64,000 bases of DNA from Acomys russatus (Eukaryota; Chordata; Mammalia; Rodentia; Muridae): assembly GCF_903995435.1 (NCBI RefSeq), contig NC_067157.1, forward strand, positions 42,998,679 to 43,062,678. The letters are read 5' to 3'. A program made the translations under genes and the position numbers. Positions within the stretch are counted from its first letter, which is position 1; each line of letters opens with the position of its first letter. The notes under the pieces are model-generated. The model did not search any database. It was not told the origin of the DNA and was given only the letters and a program-made list of their open reading frames with translations. Of the stretch, positions 10,730 to 22,469 are shown one piece after another.

Positions 10730-10966
10730 GGGTTCTGGAGAGATGGCTCCGTGGTTAAGAGTGTTCACTATTCTTTGAGAAGACCTGAGTTTCCAGCACT
10801 GTATTGGGCAGCTCATAACCATTTCTAATTCCTGCTCTGGGGCGTATAATGTCCTCTTCTGGCCTCTCTTAATGCCCCTCCAACACACACATGGCATTCA
10901 TTCATTGGCATACAAATATAAATGAATTAAAAATAATTTTAAATCATAAAATTTATGCTTCTTTCA
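10730..10966 (+). mobile_element. B2 SINE
   Basis: 'ttctggagagatggctccg', 'tggttaagagtgttcact', 'gaagacctgagtttcc', 'ctcataaccatttctaa', 'atgtcctcttctggcc' and an AT-rich tail ending 'aatgaattaaaaataatt' give the full B2 layout in sense orientation. Confidence 0.92.
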
Positions 10967-11039
10967 TTTTCTAGGTAAAACCACCAAGGCAAGAACTGTT
11001 TATGCATCCATGTCTGTGGCAATTTCAGGCTGAAGTGTC

Positions 11040-11250
11040 CCTATAGGCTTATGTTATGAATATTTGTTTTCTAGTCTCTGCTGCTATTTTGAAGGCTACA
11101 GAGCCTTTCAGAGGCAGATCCAGAGTAGTGGAAGAATGTCACTAAGGTTGGGCCTTTGAAGGATGTACCTGCCTCTTCATGCACTTGAACCATTATCTTC
11201 CATAGTTCCACCAAGAGAGAGATGGCTAGTCAAGATAGTTGCCTTATTTT
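11040..11250 (+). mobile_element. Possible MaLR LTR fragment
   Basis: 'gtggaagaatgtcactaagg' followed by 'ttgggcctttgaaggatgta' resembles the mid-part of rodent MaLR LTRs. No LTR end is visible, so this is a weak call. Confidence 0.38.
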
Positions 11251-13978
11251 TCAGGAAGTATTAAATAGAGAGTATTTTAAGCTTTAATTGGTGATTAATC
11301 TTGTCCTGTGGAGAAAAGATATGAACATAAATCAACATATAGGGTTATTTCGAAGGCACATCTGAGCCAATCCTTTGTACTGTTGCCTGAAATAAAATTA
11401 AGGTAAATGCTTATAATGGTTATGACAAAAATACTATTGAACTCTCTTTTTTCGGTCACTAGTAAAGAGAAGAGAATTACAGTGAAATGTGCAACATTGA
11501 GACAGTCTTTTAATCCATGTTTCCTATATAGATTGGGGCATCGTGGAATGGCGTATAGTTGCTACAGTCATGGTCTAGGCTCCCCAAATTGTCCTCCCTG
11601 TATGCCTGCCTCTTAGCAGCAATGGGGGAAGGGATGAGGCAATTTGCAGTGCTGAGAAAAATCAATTTTCATCTTCAAAAGATGAAACTACCAAGCAAGA
11701 TATTGACTTAGAAATAAAGTGTTTCTTAAAGACTTCCCATATCCTATAAATGTCAGACCCGAACCTAAGAGTTTGGTGATTTAAAGTTTGTTGCTAATTT
11801 CAGACAAACATGCATATAGCCCTGCCTCAAGAAAAGAACCTGCTTAATCAACGTTCCTCCCAGACCATCTTGTTATATACATACACAAATACTATATAAG
11901 CCTTCCAAGCCTGACATATTTTTACTGATAGATACAACTTGGCCCCCATCTACTTAGTTTTCTTTCTAAGGTTTGTCTTCTTTGTCCCCTTGATAAATCA
12001 CTTCCCGGGCTTCAAGATAAATTGCACAGAAAGTTTAGCGGGATTTTAAATGGAGCTTCTGCCGTGCACAGTGGCTAGAGTTGGCTATGATTTAATAAGA
12101 CACTGGATAGTAGAGATCATTGGTTCTTTTCTGACATCAAAGGCTCAGAGGAGGTTAAACTGCTATGATACCCTTTTCCCCAATATATAAAGTCGAGGTG
12201 AACCAAGCAGAGACTTCAGAAGACATAAATTCGTCGCCAGGTGTTTGGAAGTGAGGAGCACCCACCTCTGTTGTCCCTGGCCAGAACTGCGTGTGGGAGG
12301 ACTAGGAGGAGAGCGAGGAAGGGAGAACTTACTGTCTCCTAGCACTTTCATGTCTTTATCTTGACTAGAAGTATTCAATTGGATGCTGATTTAGGAAGAA
12401 GGAAAGGCAGAAAAAGAAAGAAAATGCTGAGGAAGAGCACAATTAGTTTTTCAGTTAGTGTTTGTTAAGGGACTCAGCACAACCTGAAACCTAATCAGAC
12501 TGAGCTGTGAGGCTGGGTGTGCATGTAAACTGTCTTACACTGCTGATTCATGAAGTAGACCTAGGGAGGGCAACACATTGGCTGCCAAAAACTTAAAAGG
12601 CCCTCTTTTCTCTGCATTTTAGTATATATTATGTGTGAGATTTACAACTCCTCTACATATAGGAGGGGGAAATGTTTGCCAGAAACTATAAGAAATAGAG
12701 AAACAGAATGTGGTTTCTGCTTCAAAAAGACTTTTCACCAGTAGAAAATAACCAGAAGTAAATACCTACCCCTGTTTCTTCACAGTTTCTAACCATGTTT
12801 CCTATGTAGCAATCATCTCTTATATGGACTACCAAAGGAATAGCAGATAAACTATAGTCATATAATTGCCTAGTTTATGTAACTGTTTCCTTTGTGCCAC
12901 CTATTTCATATCCAATTTACACTTATTGTTCCATTCCTTATAATAACCCAACAAAAAAATAATTTTAGACTCCTGATTCCTTTTTACACTTTCTTTTTCT
13001 TTTTCATTTTTTGGTCTTTGTTTAACATGAAGCTCATGGAGAGCTGTCTCCAATCCATTTCAGACAAAGTTGTGGAGCCTGGCTGGTTTTCTTGGACTCT
13101 TACATGCTGACATTGAATCTTGACAGTGTTCTGGGCAAAGCTGTGCTTCTCTAGGCACATCCTTCATCTTCTGTTTGCATAGGTACCCTCATATAGAGCA
13201 GGGATAGTGGTCCAGTCCTGTGTTGTCATATCAAGGATACTAAGAGGTAGGTGCGGTGCTTAGCCAAACCCATGGCTTCCTGTGGCCATTACCTAATAAC
13301 TCTGCTCTTTTATCACTTAGACTCAGTTCACAGTCTCAACCTAAGCTTATCCATCTCCAGCTATCCTTTCTCATAGGGACAGAGTGGCATTTCTAGAATG
13401 CAGAAGGGAATGTGTGTGTCGGGGGGGGGGGTGGGTGTCCACTTTTGGCTGCCTCTGTTAATGAAGGAGTCATCTGTGTTCCCATATGCAAACCACTATG
13501 AACAAACTTGAAGAGAATAGGTAGTAATTAAAAACACCACCACAAACTAATGATCCCATCCAAATGTGTGACAGGAAACCAATTCAGGACTTGGAAACTG
13601 GTAAATAGAAGAGCCTAGCATTTGCGTGGGCTTTTCTTTCTGAACTGCATCAATGGTGGAGTCACCTAGGAGCATAGTAGGCTGCTTCTTTTGACAAATA
13701 CTCTCAACAGCATAAGAAGATTAATGGTGGAGTTAGCTCAGCGTCATTTGCACCACAAAGGGGTTAATAATTCTGAGCATGCATAGCAACTGCACTATTA
13801 TCACAAAACCAGAGGTAAACAGCCACTCATCTTGCGTGCCAGATACAAAGACGATGAAACGCACATCCAAGTGGAGGGATGGGATAGTGTTCTGTTTGGT
13901 GTGGTGCAGTGTACCTGTGTCTGATTTAGAAACAACCACAAAAGAGTGTTCCTTTTAAAATAAAGACCACGGAAGGCT
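11251..13978. other. Long unassigned stretch
   Basis: Nearly 2.7 kb without a confident repeat or gene. It contains a G-run at 13420-13430 and a moderately GC-rich patch at 12170-12330. Nothing suggests an exon. Confidence 0.35.
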
Positions 13979-14373
13979 GTAACAGTCTGCTAGAGTTGTG
14001 ACAACAATGTACCACTGACAGGGGCAACTGTCCCACTGTCATTTATTTTTCTCACAGTCCTGGTGGACATGCTGAAGGCTCCAGATGTCTGGTTTCTTCT
14101 GAGGCCTCTCTCCTTTGGTTACATATGGATGCCCATTCTCTGTGCCCCACAGTGCTTTTCAGTGCCCTTTTCCCTACAAGACACCAGTTTTGGGGGAGTT
14201 AAGGATGCCCATTGGTATATCATTTAACCTTAATTGTTTCTCTAAAATCTCACCTACAAAACCAGCTACAGAGGCAGTTAGAACTCCATCATATGAGTTT
14301 GGGGAAAAGGTAAGTCAGTTCATATCAAGGACCAAATCCCCTTTGATTTTACTACTGTCTACCACAAACTGAC
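13979..14373 (-). mobile_element. MLT1-like MaLR LTR, antisense
   Basis: Antisense MLT1-type layout: 'gtgacaacaatgtaccactg', 'tttttctcacagtcctgg', 'ggtttcttctgaggcctctc', 'tacaagacaccag' and a right end near 'catcatatgagtttggggaa'. Diverged. Confidence 0.6.
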
Positions 14374-14875
14374 TTTGATAAATATTCTGTTAGAAAACAG
14401 TCTGGTAGAGAAGAATTTTTCCATTTCACAGTCATTTATAGGCTGTGTCCATGAGCCAGGAAGTAATCCAGGTGCAGGAGACTCGGTGTCGAGCAAAATA
14501 CGTTCAATTCTGCTTTCCCTGGATCCTGAGGTCTGACTGAGAAGTAGAGTAAACGCAGTACTAAAGTGGATTGTGTTTTATGTGGGGAGTATTTTGGAGA
14601 CAAAAGGAGGCAGAGTGGGAAAAGACAGGGAGTTCTGCAGTAGAGAAGAGCCTCAGAGACAGAACACCCTGGAAGATCTAGGAGGTGAAAGTGCACTACA
14701 TGGGCAGCCAGATCGCCATGAGCAGCAGCAAGTTACCAGGTAGAAAGAGCCTGCTGTGCTTAAGGATAAGCAAGGAAACCAGCCTGATGGGGCAGAGTGG
14801 GTAAGAGGGAGAGAAGAGGATGTCAGGATAGGGTCTCCAACTCATGCCAAAGGATTTGGCTCTTCCTCTTAAGAA
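14374..14875. other. Unassigned stretch between two MLT1-like LTRs
   Basis: Slightly GC-rich, purine-rich DNA lying between two LTR fragments of the same type and orientation. It may be internal sequence of a decayed MaLR provirus, or unrelated. Confidence 0.3.
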
Positions 14876-14985
14876 AGTTTGTCCAACACATGACACACAG
14901 GCAACATGCAGCCCAGGATGGCTGTGGATGTGGGTCAACACAAAATAATCGCTCACTTAAAACACGGGTTCCCTCCTCTTGCTCC
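14876..14985 (-). mobile_element. hAT-type DNA transposon fragment
   Basis: 'gtttgtccaacacatgacac', 'acatgcagcccaggatggct' and 'gtgggtcaacacaaaataat' resemble one end of a mammalian non-autonomous hAT element rich in 'gcggccc...ggttggacaa' on the other strand. Short; the strand assignment is uncertain. Confidence 0.45.
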
Positions 14986-15066
14986 TCTCCTCCTGCCCCT
15001 CTCCTCCTCCTCCTCTTCTTCCTCCTGCTATTGATCCTCCTCCTCTTCCTCTTCCTCCTTCTTTTA
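14986..15066 (+). repeat. CT-rich (CTCCTC)n low-complexity DNA
   Basis: Almost pure pyrimidine run of CTCCTC/CTTCCT. The plus-strand frame through it is L/S/P-rich and is an artefact. Confidence 0.9.
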
Positions 15067-15089
15067 ATTAAATTGCATGGTTCTTAGGC

Positions 15090-15360
15090 ATAGGTTTGTG
15101 ACTGGGTCAACTAGACCACTGTCACTAATTTCTCTGTCCTAGTGGCTGCTGATCTAGGCTGACGATGTTAAGACATCTGCTTTTCCCTGAGGCTTCTCTC
15201 CTCTGTTCACATATGGCATCTCATTCAGTATCCACACTTGGCCTTTTGTCAGTGTCCTTTTTAAAAAAATGTATCACACTTTCTTTATTCATTTGTCATT
15301 TGATGGGCCTCTTGTTTCTTTTTATAAGACCCCAGTCTTGTTGAGTGTTGAGGTTAGACA
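15090..15360 (-). mobile_element. MLT1-like MaLR LTR, antisense, second copy
   Basis: Same motif order as 13979-14373: 'aatttctctgtcctagtggc', 'ccctgaggcttctctcctct', 'ggccttttgtcagtgtcctt' and 'tttataagaccccagtcttg'. An AT-rich segment at 15258-15300 interrupts it. Confidence 0.5.
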
Positions 15361-16214
15361 TGGCTGCAAGAGGCTTCTCCGAACATGAGACTCTGACTCA
15401 TGCTGATATAATTGTAATAAATCAAGAGGGATGGAAGAAAGTAGTGAGAACAAGGAGGCTCCTGCAGTAACCTAAGAACTGCAAGTAGCTTCTTCCTCCA
15501 GTGAAACAGGTTGTGGATGCTCAGATTCTGGATAGGTTTGTACAGTGGGGCCAAGTGGTCAAAATCAAGATACACTGAGGTTTATGTCTGAACCACTGCA
15601 TAGAGAGATGGTTTCCAAGGCACTGTTTTTTTTCTGAGGCATGCTGCACTGGCCAACTCAGTCTTGGGGTACAGGGATGCCATAAGGAAGATGCCTTCAT
15701 ATAGATGATATGTGAATCCATGAGACAGGACAGACTTCCAGAGGACAAAGAGAGACAGGGAAGAGAAGAGGTGTAAGAACTGAGCCATTAGACAGTCTAA
15801 TGTCAGGGGAGACAGAGATGCAAAGAAAGAACTGTCAGGAGAAAGTGGTGGCAATGAACATGGTAAACTGGAGACAAGGGCAGGGGACCTCACATGTAGT
15901 GCCACGCCAGTGAACCGAGGGCTCAAAATTCATCCTTGGTGGCAGCAACGTGTGGGGGCCTGGTGACTTTGAGTTTTAATGAAGATAGTTGCAGAAAACT
16001 AATTAAAGTGGATTTAAGAGGGGTGGAGGGGGGGAGCAACACTAAATATGTACCACATTACCAAGTCATTTTATAGCAATGGGGAAGAGGAAGGGACTGG
16101 GCTTATTATTTCAAGTGTCATTTGGTGAGCTCGGGTTGCTTTGGGCTATGTGTGGGTGCCATCTGTCTAGAAAAGTAACAACAATCATAAGGGATAAATA
16201 AAAAAGTGCCCTGT
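15361..16214. other. Unassigned stretch
   Basis: No firm repeat or gene. A minus-strand frame of 114 codons (15582-15926) is unsupported by any domain. Confidence 0.35.
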
Positions 16215-16405
16215 CTGTGTCAGACATGGCTCCTTTGAGCATCTTTAAGACTCCTACTCTGCAAAGGATGTCTGTACCACCATTTTAGAGATACAAAAAT
16301 GGAGGCAGAAGAAAGAAACTTTTGCTGCTTGTCCCACAGCCTACAAGCAGCAAAACTAGGCTTAGGATCTAGACATAAGGCTCCAGCCTCCGGACTCTGC
16401 TGCCA
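16215..16405 (-). mobile_element. MIR SINE, antisense
   Basis: Antisense MIR features in order: 'ccaccattttagagatacaa', 'aaaatggaggcagaagaaag', 'cttgtcccacagcctacaag' and 'ggctccagcctccggactct'. Ancient tRNA-derived mammalian SINE. Confidence 0.72.
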
Positions 16406-16778
16406 CTCCACATAGATCTCTGTGTTATGTCACGTTTTTGTGATAAAAATGACACTGGGAAGTGAATGTCACAGGTGAGTCGGGAGAACTCGGAGCAGAG
16501 ATGGTCTCAGAAGCTTCATATGTACAAAAAATGTTACTGCGGCCACACTCCTGGCAGGAGGAGAATGCTCCTGAGCAGCTGGAATGGAAAACACACATCT
16601 TTAGTGCTTAGGAAAGCAATGACACAAAATCCTCTGTAGGAATCTCAGGATTTGACTTCCTTTCTTCTTCAGTCTATTTCCTCTGCTATCCTGAACTCTG
16701 CCTTAGCTCCCTGGTGACTAATACAAAATTAGAATGTTATGCTTTGTTTCTCATCTGTAACTATTGGAAAAAGTAAAT

Positions 16779-16866
16779 GTGTGTGTGTGTGTGTGTGTGT
16801 GTGCGTGCTGCATGTGTGCGTGTACACGTGTGTGTGTGCATGCTGCATGTGTGTATGTATATGTGT
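16779..16866 (+). repeat. (TG)n with alternating purine-pyrimidine extension
   Basis: A pure TG run (to about 16803) extends into TG/CG/TA alternation that includes 'gtgtacacgtgtg' and two copies of 'gcatgctgcatgtgtg'-like sequence. The stretch is nearly strictly alternating and so Z-DNA prone. Confidence 0.95.
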
Positions 16867-16886
16867 AATATCTCAATGTACTTACT

Positions 16887-16992
16887 TATTTTCTCCTTCC
16901 TTTCTCCCCCTCTTCCCTCTGTTCTCCACTCCCCTCCTCTCCTTTCCCTCTCTCTTTCCTTCTCTTTCTTCTTTCCTTTCTTTCTTTTCAAT
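16887..16992 (+). repeat. CT-rich low-complexity DNA
   Basis: Over 90% pyrimidine: CTCCTTCC/TCTCTTTCC. Mirrors the RE-rich minus-strand frame, which is not a gene. Confidence 0.9.
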
Positions 16993-18381
16993 TATAACTC
17001 CAATAGTGTAACAATCGGAAGGATTTAACGAGCCTTGTTCTCATTGGTTCATTTTCTGTGGATGCTCTGCCAAAGGGCAGAACTATGACCTTGAACTTAA
17101 ACATGTAACTATAAAGAGACCATCTGCCAGGGTATTTAATTTTCCTTCTAAGTTCTAAGGTTTTGGAGCTAGAAAATAAGACTTTTAGTGATGTGAAAGC
17201 TCATACAGCCAAATGCCTTTTGTACAAAAGAGATTTTTTTTCAATGAAAATGAAAAATCATAAAGTATTACTTTTAAATAGAGAACTGATGAAAGCAATT
17301 ATTGGCATGCAGTGCGTTTTAGAGGAGATTGGGACCATCAGCCAGTGTCCCTCATTTTGTTGTGTAATTGAGCTTTCTAGCTCATCTGAGCAGGCCTGTG
17401 ACCCTTGAGTTATTAGTGATTGCAATCATAGTTTCCTAATCAGACATCTTAAAGGGAACAGTCTGGAAAGTTTTACCCATGCGCAGGGCTTGCCAGCCAG
17501 TTGGGCACCCTCTCTCATGTGTGATTGCTATGAGTTAGTGTTTCGTGTTTTTTTAATACTTCTCTATACAAATTAAATTGAATATGGAAGTTGAAATAGG
17601 GGAGTCAATAATAACATCCCCAGAAAGTGGTAGTGGTTCTTAAATTTGCTGTCACTTTATAGGAAGCTTGAGTGTCTGCAAAAAGCAGCCAGTAGAATTC
17701 TGTTAAGGTGAGAGCTTGGCTGCCTACGGAGATTCAAGTGATGAGCCTGGGGCCTTGGATGCCATGTACCATGAGGAATGAATATGGTATTATTTCAAAT
17801 TTATTTCTGGTAGAATGGATCTTGTTTTCCTCAGTATTGTAATGTTTTTATTTTTTATTTTTTGCGAAGGTATTTGTTTGGGGAATCTTGTTAAGAGTGC
17901 TCTAGGTCTGGCATAAAAAGGAAACTATCTTCCCTTTCCCCTCTGCTTGCAATCAGCCTTTCTCCACAGAATCAGTGAAGTCATTTATATGGATATGCAC
18001 CTGTTGTTGGGAGCAGTGCTTTAGATCAGATATAGAGATGAAATTTAAGGTACAAATGAATTATTCACTTTAAATGAAACCCAGAGCTGGTTCTAATTTG
18101 TAAGTTGACACGGGGGTTTTCTTGATGCACCCTAGCCCTGTTAACTCTTGCATTTATTAAGGAGGGCTACAGAGTTTCTGGTTGCTCGTGTGCATTTCCC
18201 TAGATGGCAGGCAGTCACATCTCATTTATGGCTAGATCTATGAGGTGGTTTCTATTCTAATGTTTCTAGGCTTTGTTTCCTTAGTAGTCAAACTGAACCG
18301 ACCCCCGAATTAAAATATTTTATGTTTAAAAACTTTAACAAATTTATCCTTTCTTGGATTAAGGACATTGTAACAAAGGTA
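16993..18381. other. Unassigned single-copy stretch
   Basis: About 1.4 kb without a recognised repeat. No coding signal. Confidence 0.4.
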
Positions 18382-18384
18382 TGT

Positions 18385-18444
<60 letters not shown>

Positions 18445-18460
18445 TGTATGTATGTATGTC
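18382..18460 (+). repeat. (TG)n microsatellite
   Basis: More than 20 uninterrupted TG units with a TATG/TGTA tail. Confidence 0.97.
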
Positions 18461-18529
18461 CATAGGAATGTTTGGGTGTGAGGAAGTCAGAGGCCATCAT
18501 TAGCTGTGTTCCCTTCTTGCTCACTCTCT

Positions 18530-18655
18530 TATGCTTTTGAGACAGTTTCCCAATAAAGCTGGACCCAGACCTGACTTCTCCCTCACCCCAGCACTAGGGT
18601 TCAGATATGTACCCCCCACACCAGTCTATCTTGTGGGCACTGGAGGTATCACTAC
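18530..18655 (-). mobile_element. Old B1-related SINE, antisense
   Basis: 'cttttgagacagtttccc', 'caataaagctggacccagac' and 'ccccagcactagggttcag' follow the antisense B1 order with heavy divergence. Confidence 0.6.
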
Positions 18656-19267
18656 GAAACCCCATGCTAAGCATTTTCCTCCCTGGCAAAATATTACTTG
18701 AATTGTGTAATTCTTAAACAGTCCATATTAGTTTCCATGTTACTACCCTTCTCTTTTTGCCTAGAGTCGTGGGTTTTGTGTGACTCTTGTGCAGAGCGTA
18801 TGCAATTCATTATGGTTAGGGACTGGAAAATGCAGTGCTGTAATGACTGGCCTGAGACCCCTCCCTCCACTGTCCCCTCACCTTGGCCTTTCACACATCA
18901 GTGGTCAGAATGATTTTTCAGTCACTCCAGTCAGGACTTGAATCCTAGAACAGTCTCAGGGGTGGCAAGTCAAAGGCTGATCCACTTAGCCAGCCAGGTC
19001 TCCAGGTAGAGCTCTGATAACTGCTGCATCGATCGCATGCTCTCTGCCTCTACCCAAGGCTCGCTAGACTTCATGTTCTCTCACCACTCCCGTTGTGAGT
19101 CGTGTTTTTCTAGGATTTAAAATTATGGAAATTCTTCAGGCAGAAAATAGGCACAAATAGTTATTATGGAAAGGCTTTTTGAGAATTGGCTCTCGGGTGA
19201 GCTGTTAAGACTTTGCACAGTTTGAACACCTCCCCTGAAGTGTGTGTGTTTGCGGGGAGGTGGCACA

Positions 19268-19271
<4 letters not shown>
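18656..19271. other. Unassigned stretch
   Basis: No confident repeat. 'gtggtcagaatgatttttca' near 18901 has a faint L2-like look but is too short to call. Confidence 0.35.

Positions 19272-19334
<63 letters not shown>
19272..19334 (+). repeat. (GT)n microsatellite
   Basis: About 31 uninterrupted GT units. Confidence 0.98.
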
Positions 19335-19337
<3 letters not shown>

Positions 19338-19727
19338 TGTTCCCTTGGACAATGTTAATTGAGCCAGTCCCTAGTTCCTTGGCATTTTAATTTATTGGTG
19401 CTCTGTTTTCACCATCTAAAATGGAAAAAAGGCCAAAAATCAGGTAAAGTCGGGCCTTTTAATCACACAGTAGGGCTAAAATGGTGCCGCCTCGCTTCCG
19501 AGATAAACATAGGGATAGCCAGACCCCCAGGAAGCTCAGTGAGTTTCTTTTTGTAAGATCTTTGTCATACTCTCATCTTTTCGCTGCATTTTTTAATATA
19601 CCACATTGGGATTTTTTGGCAAAAATTATCAACAATATTTTGTTTTTGAAAAAAAATGATTAATAAAGAAGGTGTGGCATAGTGAGGACTAAGTTTCCGG
19701 TAGAACTGGTTTAGTTTTCCAACAGAC

Positions 19728-19945
19728 CTTCAGCGGTTCTCAACCTATGTATAGGTCATGACCCCTTTTGGGTCAAATAACCAATTCACAGGGGTCACAT
19801 ACCAGATATCCTGCATATCAGATATTTACACTACAATTCACAACAGTAGCAAAATGACAGCTATAAACTAGCAAATAGAATGCTTTAGTGGGTGGGGTTA
19901 AAGGGTCGCAGCACTAGGCAGCTTGCGAACCAGCGCCTCAAACTG
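19728..19945 (+). mobile_element. URR1-like hAT non-autonomous transposon
   Basis: It starts 'cagcggttctcaacctatg' and ends 'gcttgcgaaccagcg', an imperfect terminal inverted repeat of the hAT-Charlie type. Internal 'ggtcatgacccc', 'caggggtcacat', 'cacaacagtagcaaaatgac' and 'aaagggtcgcagcactaggc' fit the rodent URR1 family. No transposase is encoded. Confidence 0.82.
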
Positions 19946-20418
19946 ATGAAGGCAATCCTCCGGCAGCAGCAAGGATGGGTTTCTGCTCCTCTTCGTGAAC
20001 ATAACAACTTGATCCATCTCTACATCGGATATTAAAAGGTAGAAGACAAATACAGCTATCTAGATAATTAAAGCCAGAAATCTCACTATAGATGATATGT
20101 ACCTGGTTTTAAATAGATGAAGAAATGAACGTTAACTAACATTATTCTAAAGCAAGGCATCTAGGTAGACATACCTTCTCAGTGCTCTCTGCAAGGCATT
20201 AACTCTCTTAATTCCATCATGGCATGGTATTGGCTGCCAAAATGATGTATGTGCCTAATATGTCCCTACCAAATCACATGATTTTTTTAAAAACAGCACA
20301 ATTGAAAGAGAGACAATTATATGAAAAGCATTTATTGACAGAGAAGTAGGCTGGGAGAGCTGATTAAGCATTTCTGAACCAAAAGCCTATTGTTTACCGA
20401 GGAATTTCACTCTTCTTT
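19946..20418. other. Unassigned stretch
   Basis: No repeat recognised; AT-rich towards the poly(C) run. Confidence 0.35.
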
Positions 20419-20437
20419 CCCCCCCCCCCCCCCCCCC
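20419..20437 (+). repeat. Poly(C) run of 19
   Basis: Nineteen consecutive C followed directly by GGG. Long mononucleotide C runs are rare in mammalian DNA; length may be uncertain through sequencing error. Confidence 0.95.
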
Positions 20438-20625
20438 GGGTTTCAATTACTCCCAGGTTGACAAATTGTGATCAATACTCAGTTATTGGTCTGATAATTA
20501 GCAGATGATGGCCTGTCGGAATGAATAGGAAATGGTTGGGGCTAATTAACGCTTGTTTTGATTATTTGATATTTAGTTGTCAAAGGCAGCTGCTGTAATG
20601 GCATAGAATGTGAGAAGTGGGGTTT
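20438..20625. promoter_or_regulatory. Candidate conserved enhancer-like element
   Basis: Repeat-free sequence crowded with homeodomain-type cores: TAATTA at 20495-20500 and 20543-20548, an inverted CCAAT box (20485-20489), TGATTATTTGAT near 20559 and an E-box CAGCTG at 20587-20592. This density is typical of vertebrate developmental conserved elements. Function and conservation are inferred. Confidence 0.35.
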
Positions 20626-21361
20626 TTGTTGTTGTTGTTGTTGTAAGCTTTTGATTGCTATCAAAAGTAACTTCTCCACCCTGTGACGTGATACCTGATT
20701 TCTATTAGTGTTCACGGTCCTGTGACTTCAGAAGCTGAGAGCTCAGCTAGGATCCTTGAGTGTGTCTAATGTCTAGAGAGAGGATGGCCATGTAATCTAG
20801 GTGGGGGTGTTAAAGTTTCTTAAAACAAGAGTAAAAAAACAAAAAAACTGAGTGCGAAATGTGACCAATAGATTCATCATTCTTTCAATTTAGAGTTTAG
20901 AGGATGCATAAAGCTTTACAGTTCTCAGATAAATAATCTATTTATCATTTGGGAAAAATATTGTTCTCCATTCAATGGGTGTATCCTTGGGTTTTAAGGT
21001 GCGTGATCATCTACAGGGTAGTCCAGAGCGTCACCACTGTAGACCTGATGTATTTTCCAGAACGACTAGGTAGCAGATTCTTTCCTTCAACTGGAAGTGC
21101 CCGGATCTGCTTTCCTCCACTCCTGTGTGTCCTACAGCTGAATGGAAAGTGCGCAGATCCAGGGTTTGGGCAGGTCTGGCTTTGCATCCTGACTTTCAAG
21201 TCTCCTCCCATTCAACACAATCTTGGCCTTCATATTGAAATTGGTTCTCTCATCTGCAGCCTATGATCATGCATTTTTACAGGTGAATGGCTGTCAGGAC
21301 TGAGGTTCCTGTTACAAAATTGGCACCTAATTCCCTTAGCCCCTGGAAAGTGATTTGTTCC
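20626..21361. other. Unassigned stretch
   Basis: Begins with a short (TTG)n run (about 20628-20644). A 105-codon plus-strand frame at 20949-21266 has no recognised domain. Confidence 0.35.
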
Positions 21362-21562
21362 CTTCAAATCCAGGCAGTGCCACCTAGAAGCAGGGAAACA
21401 AAGGGAAACAGTTATGTCCTATCCAAGCCTCTTGTCTTCTTCATGGACACATCAGTAAAATGACGACATCACTGTCACCTTCCTGCAGGGTTTTGTAAGA
21501 AGAGTTGATGTACGTTGTTGATGAGAACATGGTCTGGTGCACAGTATATGCCGTATGTGGAA
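21362..21562 (+). mobile_element. MIR SINE
   Basis: Sense MIR order: 'caaatccaggcagtgccacc', 'tggacacatcagtaaaatga', 'gcagggttttgtaagaagag' and 'ctggtgcacagtatatgccg'. Diverged but nearly full length. Confidence 0.72.
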
Positions 21563-22469
21563 CATTTGCCAAAACTCATGTAATTGCAAGTGCTAAGTAA
21601 GGGAGAGTCATTTTACATGCTTTACTTCATTTAGGTTATTAGCAGATGCTATCAGCACGGTATCACCTCCTTAACTTCATCTGAGCATCTGAAATGCCAT
21701 CAGTGAGGGGAAGAGGAAAGTATTGTTTCCATAGTGACAGAACCTACACAGTTTGCACTCATTGGACAGCTACTGAGTTCAGAGAAACTCAAAAGAGACA
21801 GCACCTGGAATGGAGGGCACAGTTGCAGAAGGACTGATGAGTACACATTTGGGTTAGTGATATGCCATTGCTCAGCACTCATGTCTTAAGAATAATAGCT
21901 CACAAGGTCCTTTCAGACAAAAAAGAAAAACTGAAAATTTTCTTATTTTGACCAAAGGAAGCCCAAGAATATTGTGTCTAAAATGTAATCTTTAGAAGCA
22001 TGTCTTAATAAAGCAAGTTTCCCTCCCCCCCTTCCATTTCATTTCCTTTCTTAATTCATGATGTCCTCATTGAATATGCAAATTTTAATCCAGAACCTGC
22101 CTTTAAACTCATTGATTTTATATTGCTAATGGATTCAAAGCCAGATGTATTTAAAGGTCTTTCTATTTATTAACTTCAAAATATATGCCAGATCTTTTTA
22201 AATTTTATACTATTCTACACAGATACTTTTATTTTTTTTAAGAAGGCAAATATTTCAGTAAATTAAAAAAAAAAATAAAGTAGATTTCTCAGAGGGTTAG
22301 CATGGAACCCATATCTTTTACAGATACTACCTTCTGTTAGGATGTTATGTGTTGCATATATATTAGCATGCGTAGCATACATCATATAATAATAAATAGC
22401 ATAGTGTTTAAAGTCATTGTCTTATACTTGGCAGCACATTCTCCCCATCCATGAGGGGCTGGTCTTCCT
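21563..22469. other. Unassigned AT-rich stretch
   Basis: No repeat family recognised. AT-rich from about 22000 with short A and T runs. Confidence 0.4.

Noticed and set aside
12170..12378. GC-richer patch considered as an exon or small CpG island
   Set aside because: CpG count is low and the frame in it (71 codons, minus strand) has no domain or splice context that I could support.
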